Below are positions 1-7,365 of a DNA stretch of 11,691 bases, piece after piece (within the stretch, counting starts at the first letter, position 1; each line of letters opens with the position of its first letter). This stretch comes from an uncultured Clostridia bacterium. Lineage in GTDB: Bacteria > Bacillota > Clostridia > Oscillospirales > Acutalibacteraceae. The DNA lies in NCBI GenBank assembly GCA_945221685.1, contig CALYNN010000033.1, positions 1 to 11,691 on the forward strand. The letters are read 5' to 3'. The notes under the pieces are model-generated. The model worked only from the letters and a program-made list of their open reading frames with translations, was not told the origin of the DNA and ran no database searches. Made by a program: the position numbers and the translations under genes.

Positions 1-34
1 TGGTGGCAGTTGCTGTTGTGGTGTGTCTCTCCCC

Positions 35-1645
35 TTAAACCTTCAATATTATTTCATCACCGACTGCAACAATAGAGCCTGCCTTGGGCGCCATTCCGTA
101 AATACCTTTAACGGTATTGGGCAGGAATTCTCCGTCGTTATACACCTCAACAGAGGATACTGTAAAGCCTGCTTTCTTAAGGATTTGCGTTGCCTCCTCA
201 AGAGTTTTTCCGCCAACATCGGGAACCTTGGCAGTTTCAACACCCTTGCTTACGGTAAGAACAATTTCTGTTCCCTGCTCAACGGTTTCCCCTGCCTTAA
301 TGCTCTGCTTAAATATTATACCCTCCTCGGCTTCTACCGAAAACTCGGAGTTATAGGTAATTTTGAACTGCTGATTCCATGCACCGTGATTTTGAACATC
401 GCTTTGAGTATAGCCTGCCGAAATAAAATCGGGTACGGTATAGCTTTCAACCTGCTGGAGCTGGGTGGTTGTATCCTCGTCTTTATTGAGAGAACCGCTT
501 TTTACCACATAAGCACCTGCAATAACTGCGGCAATTATAAGAATTACCAAAACGGCAATTATAATTTTTGAGGTATTTTTATTCTTTTTCGGATTTTCAT
601 ATTCGGGATAACCTCTGTAATATTCTTCTTCCTTTACAGGATCGTTTTCATCGGTAATTACCGGTGCAGAGGCGGCAACAACCGAAGGTGAAGCATTAAG
701 CAGTTCCCTAAACTGCTCAATGGTTTGGGTACGCTTTTCGGGATAAACCTGAAGTCCTCCGCCTAAGGCCTTAATAATATATGTGGGTATTTTTTCGGCT
801 ATGGAATTTGGTATCATCAGCCTATCGTTAAGCTCGCGCTCCTTGGCGTTTGGAGGATTTTGACCTACAAGCGCGCGGAATATACAAGCCGAAAAAGCAT
901 AAATATCTGTTGCAGGGCAAAGCTTATGATTATTTTCATACTGTTCCAAAGCCGTATAGCCTTCGTTTTCGTTAAACTGAAGCTCACCTGACTGAACATT
1001 TGCCTCGCTTATGGAAAAGCCCTTTAATCTTATTTTTCCGTCGCGGCATAAAACAAGAGTGTCGGGGCTGATTGCACCGTGAATTATACCGTTTGAATGA
1101 AGTGCTTCAATAGTTGTCAGCACCGGCATAAACATAAGACGCGCTCTTTCCCACGGGATATTGCCCTCGGGAGTTTTAATCAAAAAATCTCTTAGGCTGA
1201 TTGACTCCATATTTTCGCAAATGGCATATGCAGTTTTATTCAGCTCGAGAACATCGTAAGCAGGCACAACTGCAGAAAGATTGTGCATTTTTACAATAGT
1301 GCTCCAAAGCTTAACAAACGACGCCTTAAGGCTTTCGTAGGAGGCTCTGTAACGCTCTCTGATATGAACATCAAGATTACCCTCAAGCCTGTTTGCAATA
1401 CCCTTGGGAAGAAATTCCCTAATATTAATTTTTGTGTTAAGCTGCAAATCGTAGCCGGCATAGACAGCGGCGTCACTTTCGTGCGCAATTACTGCTCCGA
1501 CAACATATCTGCCCTCAATAACAGTTTTGGGACTTAGATACATCATATCCACAGCTTTATCGTTATCATAGCCGCAGTGAGCGCAAACGCTTCCTTGAGT
1601 AAGCTCCTCAAAGCAGTTCATACAAATGCCGTCAAAATCCTTCAA
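35..1645 (-). CDS. Zinc-ribbon, pseudokinase and PASTA-domain membrane protein
   Basis: This 536-residue protein has four parts. Residues 8-24 form a zinc ribbon (CxxC...CxxC: C8, C11, C21, C24). Residues about 46-315 have a Ser/Thr kinase fold. One membrane helix spans about 360-381. The outer part carries two PASTA-like repeats at about 402-467 and 471-536. The fold is recognisable from the GYTALEQY segment (229-236) and the DIYAFSACIFRALVGQNPP helix region (247-265). The catalytic residues are gone: the glycine loop reads AHESDAA (54-60), the VAIK lysine is Arg76 in INIREF, HRD reads HGA (189-191), and DFG reads GFS (209-211). Family knowledge says PASTA repeats bind peptidoglycan fragments or lipid II and that related active kinases control wall growth. 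This copy is inferred to sense or scaffold rather than phosphorylate. The start is supported by GGAG about 8 nt upstream. The gene is monocistronic as far as visible; the next gene on this strand would begin outside the window. Confidence 0.87.
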   Translation of the reverse strand: MKDFDGICMNCFEELTQGSVCAHCGYDNDKAVDMMYLSPKTVIEGRYVVGAVIAHESDAAVYAGYDLQLNTKINIREFLPKGIANRLEGNLDVHIRERYRASYESLKASFVKLWSTIVKMHNLSAVVPAYDVLELNKTAYAICENMESISLRDFLIKTPEGNIPWERARLMFMPVLTTIEALHSNGIIHGAISPDTLVLCRDGKIRLKGFSISEANVQSGELQFNENEGYTALEQYENNHKLCPATDIYAFSACIFRALVGQNPPNAKERELNDRLMIPNSIAEKIPTYIIKALGGGLQVYPEKRTQTIEQFRELLNASPSVVAASAPVITDENDPVKEEEYYRGYPEYENPKKNKNTSKIIIAVLVILIIAAVIAGAYVVKSGSLNKDEDTTTQLQQVESYTVPDFISAGYTQSDVQNHGAWNQQFKITYNSEFSVEAEEGIIFKQSIKAGETVEQGTEIVLTVSKGVETAKVPDVGGKTLEEATQILKKAGFTVSSVEVYNDGEFLPNTVKGIYGMAPKAGSIVAVGDEIILKV

Positions 1646-1691
1646 TGTATATCACTCCATAATACATAATAATTGATTATATACATAGATT

Positions 1692-1720
1692 ATAATACCA
1701 ACAGCAAAAGTCTTTGTCAA
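1692..1720 (-). promoter_or_regulatory. Promoter of the PASTA pseudokinase gene
   Basis: On the minus strand TTGACA (1720-1715) is followed by a 17-bp spacer and TATTAT (1697-1692), with TGG just before the -10 giving an extended -10 element. This is close to the sigma-A consensus. Transcription would start near 1685, about 40 nt before the start codon. The ribosome binding site GGAGT lies at 1658-1654. Confidence 0.8.
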
Positions 1721-1741
1721 GAAACATTAAGTAAATAATAA

Positions 1742-1770
1742 TTGAATATGGCTTCCGTTTATTGTATAAT
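1742..1770 (+). promoter_or_regulatory. Promoter of the yhaM-prmA operon
   Basis: TTGAAT (1742-1747), a 17-bp spacer and a perfect TATAAT (1765-1770) form a sigma-A type promoter reading into the exoribonuclease gene. The leader is short and contains GAGAGG at 1795-1800, 8 nt before the ATG. It is divergent from the pseudokinase promoter; the two -35 boxes are about 20 bp apart. Confidence 0.8.
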
Positions 1771-1808
1771 AGAAATAAATCATCAGCAAACAACGAGAGG
1801 AAAATATT

Positions 1809-2735
1809 ATGTCTTACGCATTTATAAAAGATTTAAAGGAAAAAAAGGATAAAAACGGCAACGGCTTTCTCGATATGGTGCTTATCGGCACGGATAAAAA
1901 GGAATACCCTGCAAAGCTTTGGAGATTTGACAACAACGGCTATTATGCAGTTGAAGATGTTGTTGAAATCGAATACACCTGCGATAGCTACAACGGCAAA
2001 ACACAGCTTAACATAACAAAAATGAAAAAGACGGATAGCGTTAAATCAGAGGACTTTGCGCCCAAATCAGAGTACGACGGCAAGGCGGTGTTTGCAAGCC
2101 TGCTTAACAAGGTAAATAATTTTAAGGACAGCGACCTAAAGGCAATAGTATCTGATATTATGCTTAAAAACCGTGAGGCATTGGAGGTTTATCCGGCGGC
2201 ATACAGACTGCACCACGCCATTGTCGGCGGACTTATGCTTCATACCGCTTCAATAGTTGAAATGGCAGAAAAAACCTGCTGCGTATATCCGAATATAAAC
2301 AGAGAGCTTTTGCTTTCGGGTGCAATTCTTCACGATGTGGCAAAAACCTTTGAAATGGAAACCTCAAAGTCAGGACTCTGCAAGGGCTACACGGCAGGGG
2401 GCGAGCTTATAGGTCATCTTGTAAAGGGTGCAATGTATGTTGAAGAAACGGCAAACAGGCTTGGGGTAAGCTCCGAAAAGGCAATGCTTTTGGAGCATAT
2501 GATACTGTCTCATCACGGAGTGCCTGAATTCGGCTCGCCTGTAAGGCCTATGTTTTTAGAGGCTCAAATTCTCTCGTCACTTGACGCCCTTGACGCAGAA
2601 ATTTTTGAATTTAATCAGGCAACAGGCAAAATTGAAGCAGGAGAATTTACAGACAGGCAATGGGCGCTTGATAACAGAAAGCTCTTTAACCACGGCTTAT
2701 CGTCAACAGAGCATAAAGTAAATTTAGGAGAATAA
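1809..2735 (+). CDS. yhaM: YhaM-like 3'-5' exoribonuclease (OB-fold plus HD domain)
   Basis: The 308-residue product matches the size and layout of Bacillus YhaM: an N-terminal OB-fold nucleic-acid binding domain (about 10-75, with the KDKNGNGFLDM start and a QLNITKM strand) followed by an HD-superfamily metal-dependent domain. HD-domain residues visible are H135/H136, H145, the H175-D176 pair in AILHDVAKTFE, H203, H235/H236 in LSHHGVPEFGSP, and D259/D262 in SSLDALDAE. YhaM enzymes degrade RNA, and to some extent DNA, from the 3' end in a Mn-dependent way and take part in mRNA trimming in Gram-positive bacteria. The start is fixed by GAGAGG 8 nt upstream and by a good promoter. It is the first gene of a two-gene operon; only 2 nt separate it from prmA. 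Confidence 0.88.
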   Translation: MSYAFIKDLKEKKDKNGNGFLDMVLIGTDKKEYPAKLWRFDNNGYYAVEDVVEIEYTCDSYNGKTQLNITKMKKTDSVKSEDFAPKSEYDGKAVFASLLNKVNNFKDSDLKAIVSDIMLKNREALEVYPAAYRLHHAIVGGLMLHTASIVEMAEKTCCVYPNINRELLLSGAILHDVAKTFEMETSKSGLCKGYTAGGELIGHLVKGAMYVEETANRLGVSSEKAMLLEHMILSHHGVPEFGSPVRPMFLEAQILSSLDALDAEIFEFNQATGKIEAGEFTDRQWALDNRKLFNHGLSSTEHKVNLGE

Positions 2736-2737
2736 CA

Positions 2738-3682
2738 GTGGAAAACGAAGCAAACGAATTATGGACCGAAATAGCAGTTACGGTTGACTGCAAGGATATT
2801 GACACCGCAGGAAGCATTGCAAATATGGTAGTGCCCTACGGCATATATATTGAAGATTATTCTTCTCTTGAGGAGGAGGTAATGGAAATTGCCCACATAG
2901 ATTTGATTGACGAAAAGCTTCTTCAGGCAGACAGAACAAAGGGCATTATTCATATTTATGTAAATCCCCACGAAAATCCTATGGAGGCTGTTTCCTTTAT
3001 TAAGGAAAGGCTCGACAGCCAAGGCATATCCCACAACATTAAAATAGCCGACTGCGCCGCACAGGATTGGGTAAATAACTGGAAGCATTATTTTCACCCT
3101 ATGCCCGTTGGCAACAAGCTGCTTATCCGTCCCACCTGGGAGGATGAATACGACGCTAAGGGCAGAACGGTTCTGCACATTGAGCCGGGACTTGCCTTCG
3201 GTACGGGAAGTCATCCCACCACAAAGCTTTGCCTTGAAACCCTTGAAAATTATATTGACGGCAATTCAACCGTGCTGGATATAGGCTGCGGCAGCGGTAT
3301 TCTTTCAATAGCAAGCCTGCTGCTCGGTGCAAGGAAAGCGTTCGGCGTTGATATTGACGCTCTTGCGGTAAAAACGGCTATGAATAATGCCGCCGAAAAT
3401 AATCTTTACGAAAGCAGATTTACTGCGGTGCAGGGTAATTTATCCGATAAAGTCAGCGGTAAATACAGCGTTGTTGTTGCCAATATTGTTGCCGACATTA
3501 TTATGGAGCTTAACAAAAGCGTGGGCGAATTTATGGAGAAAAACGGCGTTTACATCACCGGAGGAATTATTGAAGCAAGAGAGGACGAGGTGCTTTTATC
3601 CTTTGCCGAAAACGGCTTTAAGGTTGTCGAACGCTTTGAAGAAAAGGGTTGGCTTGTTTTCGTGCTGAAAAAAGCAAGCTAA
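2738..3682 (+). CDS. prmA: Ribosomal protein L11 methyltransferase PrmA
   Basis: This 314-residue SAM-dependent methyltransferase trimethylates ribosomal protein L11 in the cytoplasm. The N-terminal substrate-recognition part is about 1-115 (including WVNNWKHYF at 111-119). The linker carries the family signature GLAFGTGSHPTT (151-162). The SAM-binding motif I is VLDIGCGSG (179-187), followed by the acidic GVDID (203-207) and the NIVADI catalytic-loop motif (249-254). The start codon is GTG, chosen because TAGGAG at 2725-2730 lies 7 nt upstream and the upstream gene's TAA ends 2 nt earlier, which implies translational coupling. In many Firmicutes prmA is followed by the rRNA methyltransferase gene rsmE; here a terminator follows directly. 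Confidence 0.95.
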   Translation: MENEANELWTEIAVTVDCKDIDTAGSIANMVVPYGIYIEDYSSLEEEVMEIAHIDLIDEKLLQADRTKGIIHIYVNPHENPMEAVSFIKERLDSQGISHNIKIADCAAQDWVNNWKHYFHPMPVGNKLLIRPTWEDEYDAKGRTVLHIEPGLAFGTGSHPTTKLCLETLENYIDGNSTVLDIGCGSGILSIASLLLGARKAFGVDIDALAVKTAMNNAAENNLYESRFTAVQGNLSDKVSGKYSVVVANIVADIIMELNKSVGEFMEKNGVYITGGIIEAREDEVLLSFAENGFKVVERFEEKGWLVFVLKKAS

Positions 3683-3704
3683 TATATATGAATAATAGAC
3701 AAAT

Positions 3705-3738
3705 AAAAATCCAAGGTTGCTTTGACCTTGGATTTTTT
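3705..3738. terminator. Bidirectional intrinsic terminator
   Basis: A 13-bp perfect stem (AAAAATCCAAGGT at 3705-3717 with ACCTTGGATTTTT at 3725-3737) encloses a 7-nt loop and is flanked by T-runs in both reading directions. It sits between the convergent prmA and alpha/beta hydrolase genes, so it can end both transcripts. Confidence 0.9.
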
Positions 3739-3739
3739 T

Positions 3740-4399
3740 CTATCTGTTTAGGCAAAAATCTTTAATTGTATCTGCCAAGAAGGAGCTGTGAACAATATAA
3801 CCGCCGTGGGTTTTGCCCTTAAATATTATCAGCCTTGAATTTTCGATGCTTTGAGCGATAAGCCTTGTGTGCTTCTCTTTTATCAGGTCATTCTCACCTG
3901 CCGTTATCAGCACGGGGCACTTAATTCTTTTTAGCTCATCAAAGGGTATATTGGGCTCTCGAACCATCATTTTTGTTCTGTCGTCCTTTGTAATCAAGGC
4001 AGAAAGCGCCATGCCGAAAAGAGACGGCGTTTTAAGTCCCTTTACCGAAACATTTGCACCGGAGGCAATAACACTTTCAAAAATATCGGGAGCCTTTAAA
4101 GCGCATATAAGCGCAACTATTCCGCCGTCGCTAAATCCGTAAATACACGGTGATGAAAGCTTTTCCTCCTTAACAAGCCGAAGAACATCAAGCGCCATAT
4201 CGTTATAGTGGTATTCCCTTACCCTCTCGCTTTTACCGTGACCTCTTGAATCAATGGCATACACGGTAAAGCTCCTTTCAAGCTCGCCTGCAAGCTCGTC
4301 GAAAATCCTGCAGCTTTCCTTATTGCCGTGAAGCAAAATCAGCGGCTTACCGCTTCCCCTTTTTTCGTAATAAATTTTAGGATTGCCTGACAGATACAT
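3740..4399 (-). CDS. Alpha/beta-fold hydrolase, last gene of the acylation operon
   Basis: The 219-residue product is a small cytoplasmic alpha/beta hydrolase without a signal peptide. Visible features are the oxyanion-hole HG at 24-25 (ILLHGNKES), the nucleophile elbow GFSDGG with Ser90, Asp171 in TAGENDL, and His198 in KTHGGY, giving a complete Ser-Asp-His triad. SRGHGKS at 51-57 is typical of the family. The stop codon of the SGNH gene ends 2 nt before this ATG, and a GGGGAAG ribosome binding site overlaps the end of that gene, so it is part of the same operon. Inference from context: it may act as an editing thioesterase on the carrier protein or as an esterase for the operon's acyl group. 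A general esterase or peptidase role is equally possible, because the fold does not tell the substrate. The family is sure, the substrate is not. Confidence 0.85.
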   Translation of the reverse strand: MYLSGNPKIYYEKRGSGKPLILLHGNKESCRIFDELAGELERSFTVYAIDSRGHGKSERVREYHYNDMALDVLRLVKEEKLSSPCIYGFSDGGIVALICALKAPDIFESVIASGANVSVKGLKTPSLFGMALSALITKDDRTKMMVREPNIPFDELKRIKCPVLITAGENDLIKEKHTRLIAQSIENSRLIIFKGKTHGGYIVHSSFLADTIKDFCLNR

Positions 4400-4401
4400 A
4401 G

Positions 4402-5490
4402 CTATTTCTTCCCCTTAACAATTTCGGTGTAATACATTTTTGCGTCGCTGTTCCACTTTTTCATCTGCTCATCGTTTAAAGAGGAGCTTTCAAGGCGGTA
4501 ATCATCCTTTAGGATTTTTATAACCGCGTCGGTAACCTTTTCTGCGCCGAAGCAATTAAGGTGGTTGCCCTCGTCCTTTGTGTCCGTATTCCAGTCAAAG
4601 CCGCTTACCAACTGAATATCTTTGTTAAAATCAACAAACTTTATACCTTTTTCATCGGCATAATCTTTAATCAAATTATGCTTGTTTATATTCCAACTGT
4701 TACCGGACGGCACCGAAAGAAGCATTAGCTGCGCACCGTTTTCACTGCAAAGACTGCAAATATTATTTAAGCTTTTCATCGTAATTTCATCAATTACTTC
4801 CTTGGGGCAACTGCCGTCCTGCATATATGTATCGCCGTGGGTAAAAGGCTTTTTTTGATTGTCGTAAATAAAGCCCTTGGCAAAATAAGAATACTTGCCC
4901 TTTCGGTTAACAAAGTCTTTAAGCTTAATTTGCTTCCAGCGGTACTTATATTTAGCCAAAGGGAAATTATAGCTGATGCCCGAAAGAATTGCGTCATCAA
5001 GATTTTTAAACTGCGTTTTAAGATTATTTAAGCCACTGTTGACATTTTCAGATAAATCGTTAACCGGCGAATCATTAATAATTTTCCCCTGCTCGTCAAA
5101 GGTGTTTGAGGTGGTAAAAATACAGTCCGTCTCAAGCACAACAAGCTTTGGCTGTTGCTTCTTAAAAAGATTGCCCAGCTTGCGATAAGCGTCGTACGCA
5201 GTCATTCTCGGCATACCTACATCACAGCTTGTAATCTTCTCTTTTTCCCATATCTGCACGGGATTTATTGCACGGTAAACATCGGAATTGCCGATGAACA
5301 CCACATCTATTGTATTATTATCCTCGCCCAAATAGGCATCGGTTATATTTGCAGACATACCTGTGGCATCGTTTTTTCCCTTGGGAACAAAAACATTTGA
5401 AAGTCCCGCAAAGGTTAACGCAAACACAAGGGCAAAGCAAATAATCTTTACCGCGTCTGTTAGGTTTTTCTTTAAACTTACTTTATTCAT
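4402..5490 (-). CDS. Membrane-anchored SGNH/DltD-like O-acyltransferase
   Basis: This 362-residue protein has an N-terminal membrane anchor (about 12-35) and an outer domain resembling the SGNH-fold acyltransferases DltD and AlgX/AlgJ. The block with the nucleophile is VVFIGNSDVYRAI (63-75, Ser69), followed by DVGMPRMTAYDAY (90-102) and LVVLETD (116-122). The C-terminal catalytic block is DEGNHLN (306-312) with His310. Family members usually have DxxHLN, so the acid is either Glu307 in the Asp position or Asp306 one residue off. In known pathways this partner takes the acyl group from the MBOAT protein's C-terminal Tyr and places it on a surface polymer. The gene starts 8 nt after the MBOAT stop and lacks a well-placed ribosome binding site, which suggests translational coupling. 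The nearest named relative is DltD, but identity is too low by eye to use that symbol. Confidence 0.8.
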   Translation of the reverse strand: MNKVSLKKNLTDAVKIICFALVFALTFAGLSNVFVPKGKNDATGMSANITDAYLGEDNNTIDVVFIGNSDVYRAINPVQIWEKEKITSCDVGMPRMTAYDAYRKLGNLFKKQQPKLVVLETDCIFTTSNTFDEQGKIINDSPVNDLSENVNSGLNNLKTQFKNLDDAILSGISYNFPLAKYKYRWKQIKLKDFVNRKGKYSYFAKGFIYDNQKKPFTHGDTYMQDGSCPKEVIDEITMKSLNNICSLCSENGAQLMLLSVPSGNSWNINKHNLIKDYADEKGIKFVDFNKDIQLVSGFDWNTDTKDEGNHLNCFGAEKVTDAVIKILKDDYRLESSSLNDEQMKKWNSDAKMYYTEIVKGKK

Positions 5491-5498
5491 AGCTTAAG

Positions 5499-7088
5499 TT
5501 AAAATTCTCCGTAAATCATTGCGGCATTCCCGAAGTCGCCGCCGTACATGCCGAATATTATTGTAGCAAATATAAGAGCCAAATACAACGCCCACCGTAT
5601 AACAATGGGCTTGCTGAAAATTGCTGTTCTTATATCTGTTCCTTTTTCCTTTAAAATACCTATAACCGCCAGCAAAACAACACATAATGCCAAAAGCAGA
5701 TAATCCTTGTTTGAAATATGCTCAATGGTAAAATCATCGGTAAACAGTTCAAAAAGGTTTACCGAGCTGAACATACGGCAAAAAAGGTGCGTGCTTTCCT
5801 GTACTGTTGTGCTTCGGAAAATAAGCATACCGAAATTTACGATAACAAATGTTCTTACGCCCTGCCAAAAGTGATAGAGCTTTGAGTCGGTGTTAATTTT
5901 AAGTGCCGATATAAGCCTGTCCGTTACAGGCTTAGCAAGCTCACCAAGCATCATAAGCGCATAATAATACAAGCCGTAGAAAATATATTTCCCGCCGGCA
6001 CCGTGCCATATGCCGTTGCAAAGCCAAACGAAAAGCAGTGCATACGCCGCAGGTAAAAGCTTAACAAGGTGCTGACTTTTTATATGCTTAGATACAAATG
6101 TATTCACCCTTTTAAAGCCTGACGAAAGGCTTACGGGATAGAAAACATACTCCTTCAGCCACAGACCGAGGGTTATGTGCCACCGTCTCCAAAATTCGTT
6201 AATGGAACGAGATAGAAACGGTTGACGAAAATTTTCCGCTATTTTAATTCCGAAAAGCTCCGAGGCACCGCTGACAATTTCTATACAACCCGAAAAATCG
6301 GCATAAATCTGCAGGGTGTAGGCAAGCATTGCAATAATTACCGAGGTACCGCTTAGACTGTCGGCATTATCGAAAATACCTGCCGCTATAAGTCCTGCCC
6401 TGTCGGCAATAACAAGCTTTTTAAAAAGTCCCCACATCAGCAAAACCGCGCCGCTTCTTATTAGCCCAAGGTCTAAAAAATGTGGCTGCCTAAACTGCTC
6501 GTTAAGCTTATCGTATCTGTCGAATGGGCCCTCCATAATATGAGGAAAATAGCAGACAAAAAGCAGCAGACGAAAATAATTTCTTTCCGCTTCAATTTTG
6601 CCTCTGTAAACATCTACAATATAGCTGACCGCCATCAGCGTGTAGTACGAAATACCCAGCGGCAGTATTATGCTTACTGCCGGTATTACCTGACCTGCTT
6701 TAAAAATTCCGGCAGCCCAATTGATTATTGAGCCGAAAAAGTTGCAGTATTTAAGCAGTGCAAGCGTTGCAATATTCAGTACAACAACAACGCTTAAAAG
6801 AGCTTTTTTCTTTTTGTTTATCTGCGCCTTAAGCTCCTTGCGCTGAGCCTTGTCAAGACCCTCGCGTTTTTGCTTAAAGCTGTCGGCAAGCCTTTGAATA
6901 CCCAAGGCACCGCCATACACGGTCAGTGCCGAGGCCGCCATAACCAAAGCAAGCTCCTTGCAGGAAATTATGTAAAACACCAGTGACGCCGCCAGCAAAA
7001 CCGCCCACTGTGCCTTTTTAGGCACAAGGTAGTAGATAAGGCAGGACGCCGCCAAGAAAATTATAAAAACAAAGGATGTATAGGTCAT
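5499..7088 (-). CDS. MBOAT-family O-acyltransferase with C-terminal acyl-shuttle hexapeptide
   Basis: This 529-residue polytopic membrane protein belongs to the DltB/AlgI branch of membrane-bound O-acyltransferases. Signature blocks are ILPLGISYYT (141-150), YADFSGCIEI (262-271), FWRRWHITLGLWLKEYVFYP (299-318) and the catalytic-His block NGIWHGAGGKYIFYG (358-372, His362). Hydrophobic segments run through most of the chain. The protein ends in MIYGEF (524-529), placed right after the last membrane helix. This resembles the FIYxxF-type end of AlgI and of DltX, where the Tyr (here Tyr526) carries the acyl group outside the membrane. Its role is inferred as moving an acyl group from the carrier-protein thioester to that Tyr. 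The ATG lies 3 nt after the carrier-protein stop. DltB proper usually lacks the C-terminal motif, so this is a DltB-like protein of another subtype. Confidence 0.9.
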   Translation of the reverse strand: MTYTSFVFIIFLAASCLIYYLVPKKAQWAVLLAASLVFYIISCKELALVMAASALTVYGGALGIQRLADSFKQKREGLDKAQRKELKAQINKKKKALLSVVVVLNIATLALLKYCNFFGSIINWAAGIFKAGQVIPAVSIILPLGISYYTLMAVSYIVDVYRGKIEAERNYFRLLLFVCYFPHIMEGPFDRYDKLNEQFRQPHFLDLGLIRSGAVLLMWGLFKKLVIADRAGLIAAGIFDNADSLSGTSVIIAMLAYTLQIYADFSGCIEIVSGASELFGIKIAENFRQPFLSRSINEFWRRWHITLGLWLKEYVFYPVSLSSGFKRVNTFVSKHIKSQHLVKLLPAAYALLFVWLCNGIWHGAGGKYIFYGLYYYALMMLGELAKPVTDRLISALKINTDSKLYHFWQGVRTFVIVNFGMLIFRSTTVQESTHLFCRMFSSVNLFELFTDDFTIEHISNKDYLLLALCVVLLAVIGILKEKGTDIRTAIFSKPIVIRWALYLALIFATIIFGMYGGDFGNAAMIYGEF

Positions 7089-7091
7089 AAA

Positions 7092-7322
7092 TCAGTCTTC
7101 GTCCTCAAGCCTTTCAATCAGGCTCATAATTGCCTCTGCGCTGTTAAAATTTTCGGGCACCAAATCGGTAACCTTAATTTCCACATCAAATTCATCGCCG
7201 ATTTCGCTGACAAGTCTAATCATTGCCATTGAGTCAAGAATACCCTTTTCAACAAGTCCCTGCTCATTTTCAAAATCAACTCCGGGTTTAATTCCCTGTA
7301 AAATCTCCAATAATTCTTTCAT
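7092..7322 (-). CDS. DltC-like acyl carrier protein
   Basis: The 76-residue product is a phosphopantetheine-carrying protein. The attachment site is Ser31 in KGILDSMAMIRLV, where most carrier proteins read DSL. The chain is acidic and helical, ending in SLIERLEDED, as expected of acyl or D-alanyl carrier proteins. The start at 7322 is preferred over an in-frame ATG at 7343 because a strong GAGAGG lies 8 nt before it, and that motif would be inside the coding region if the earlier ATG were used. It sits between the adenylation gene (43-nt gap) and the MBOAT gene (3-nt gap). This is the place of dltC in dlt operons, so it most likely receives the acid activated by the adenylation enzyme and presents it at the inner membrane face. 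Confidence 0.9.
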   Translation of the reverse strand: MKELLEILQGIKPGVDFENEQGLVEKGILDSMAMIRLVSEIGDEFDVEIKVTDLVPENFNSAEAIMSLIERLEDED

Positions 7323-7365
7323 AATTAATTCCTCTCTTTTCATATTATAAAAACACCTAAAAAGG

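Noticed and set aside
1..34. AAGGGGAG-like ribosome binding site just after the pseudokinase stop, suggesting a further minus-strand gene
   Set aside because: No ATG, GTG or TTG at a suitable distance is visible before the window ends, so no gene can be supported.
2759..3214. 151-codon open frame antisense to prmA
   Set aside because: It is a mirror of a highly conserved gene in another frame, and its composition follows from prmA codons.
7323..7343. Upstream ATG at 7343 as start of the carrier protein
   Set aside because: It would place the GAGAGG ribosome binding site inside the gene and adds seven residues not typical of carrier proteins.
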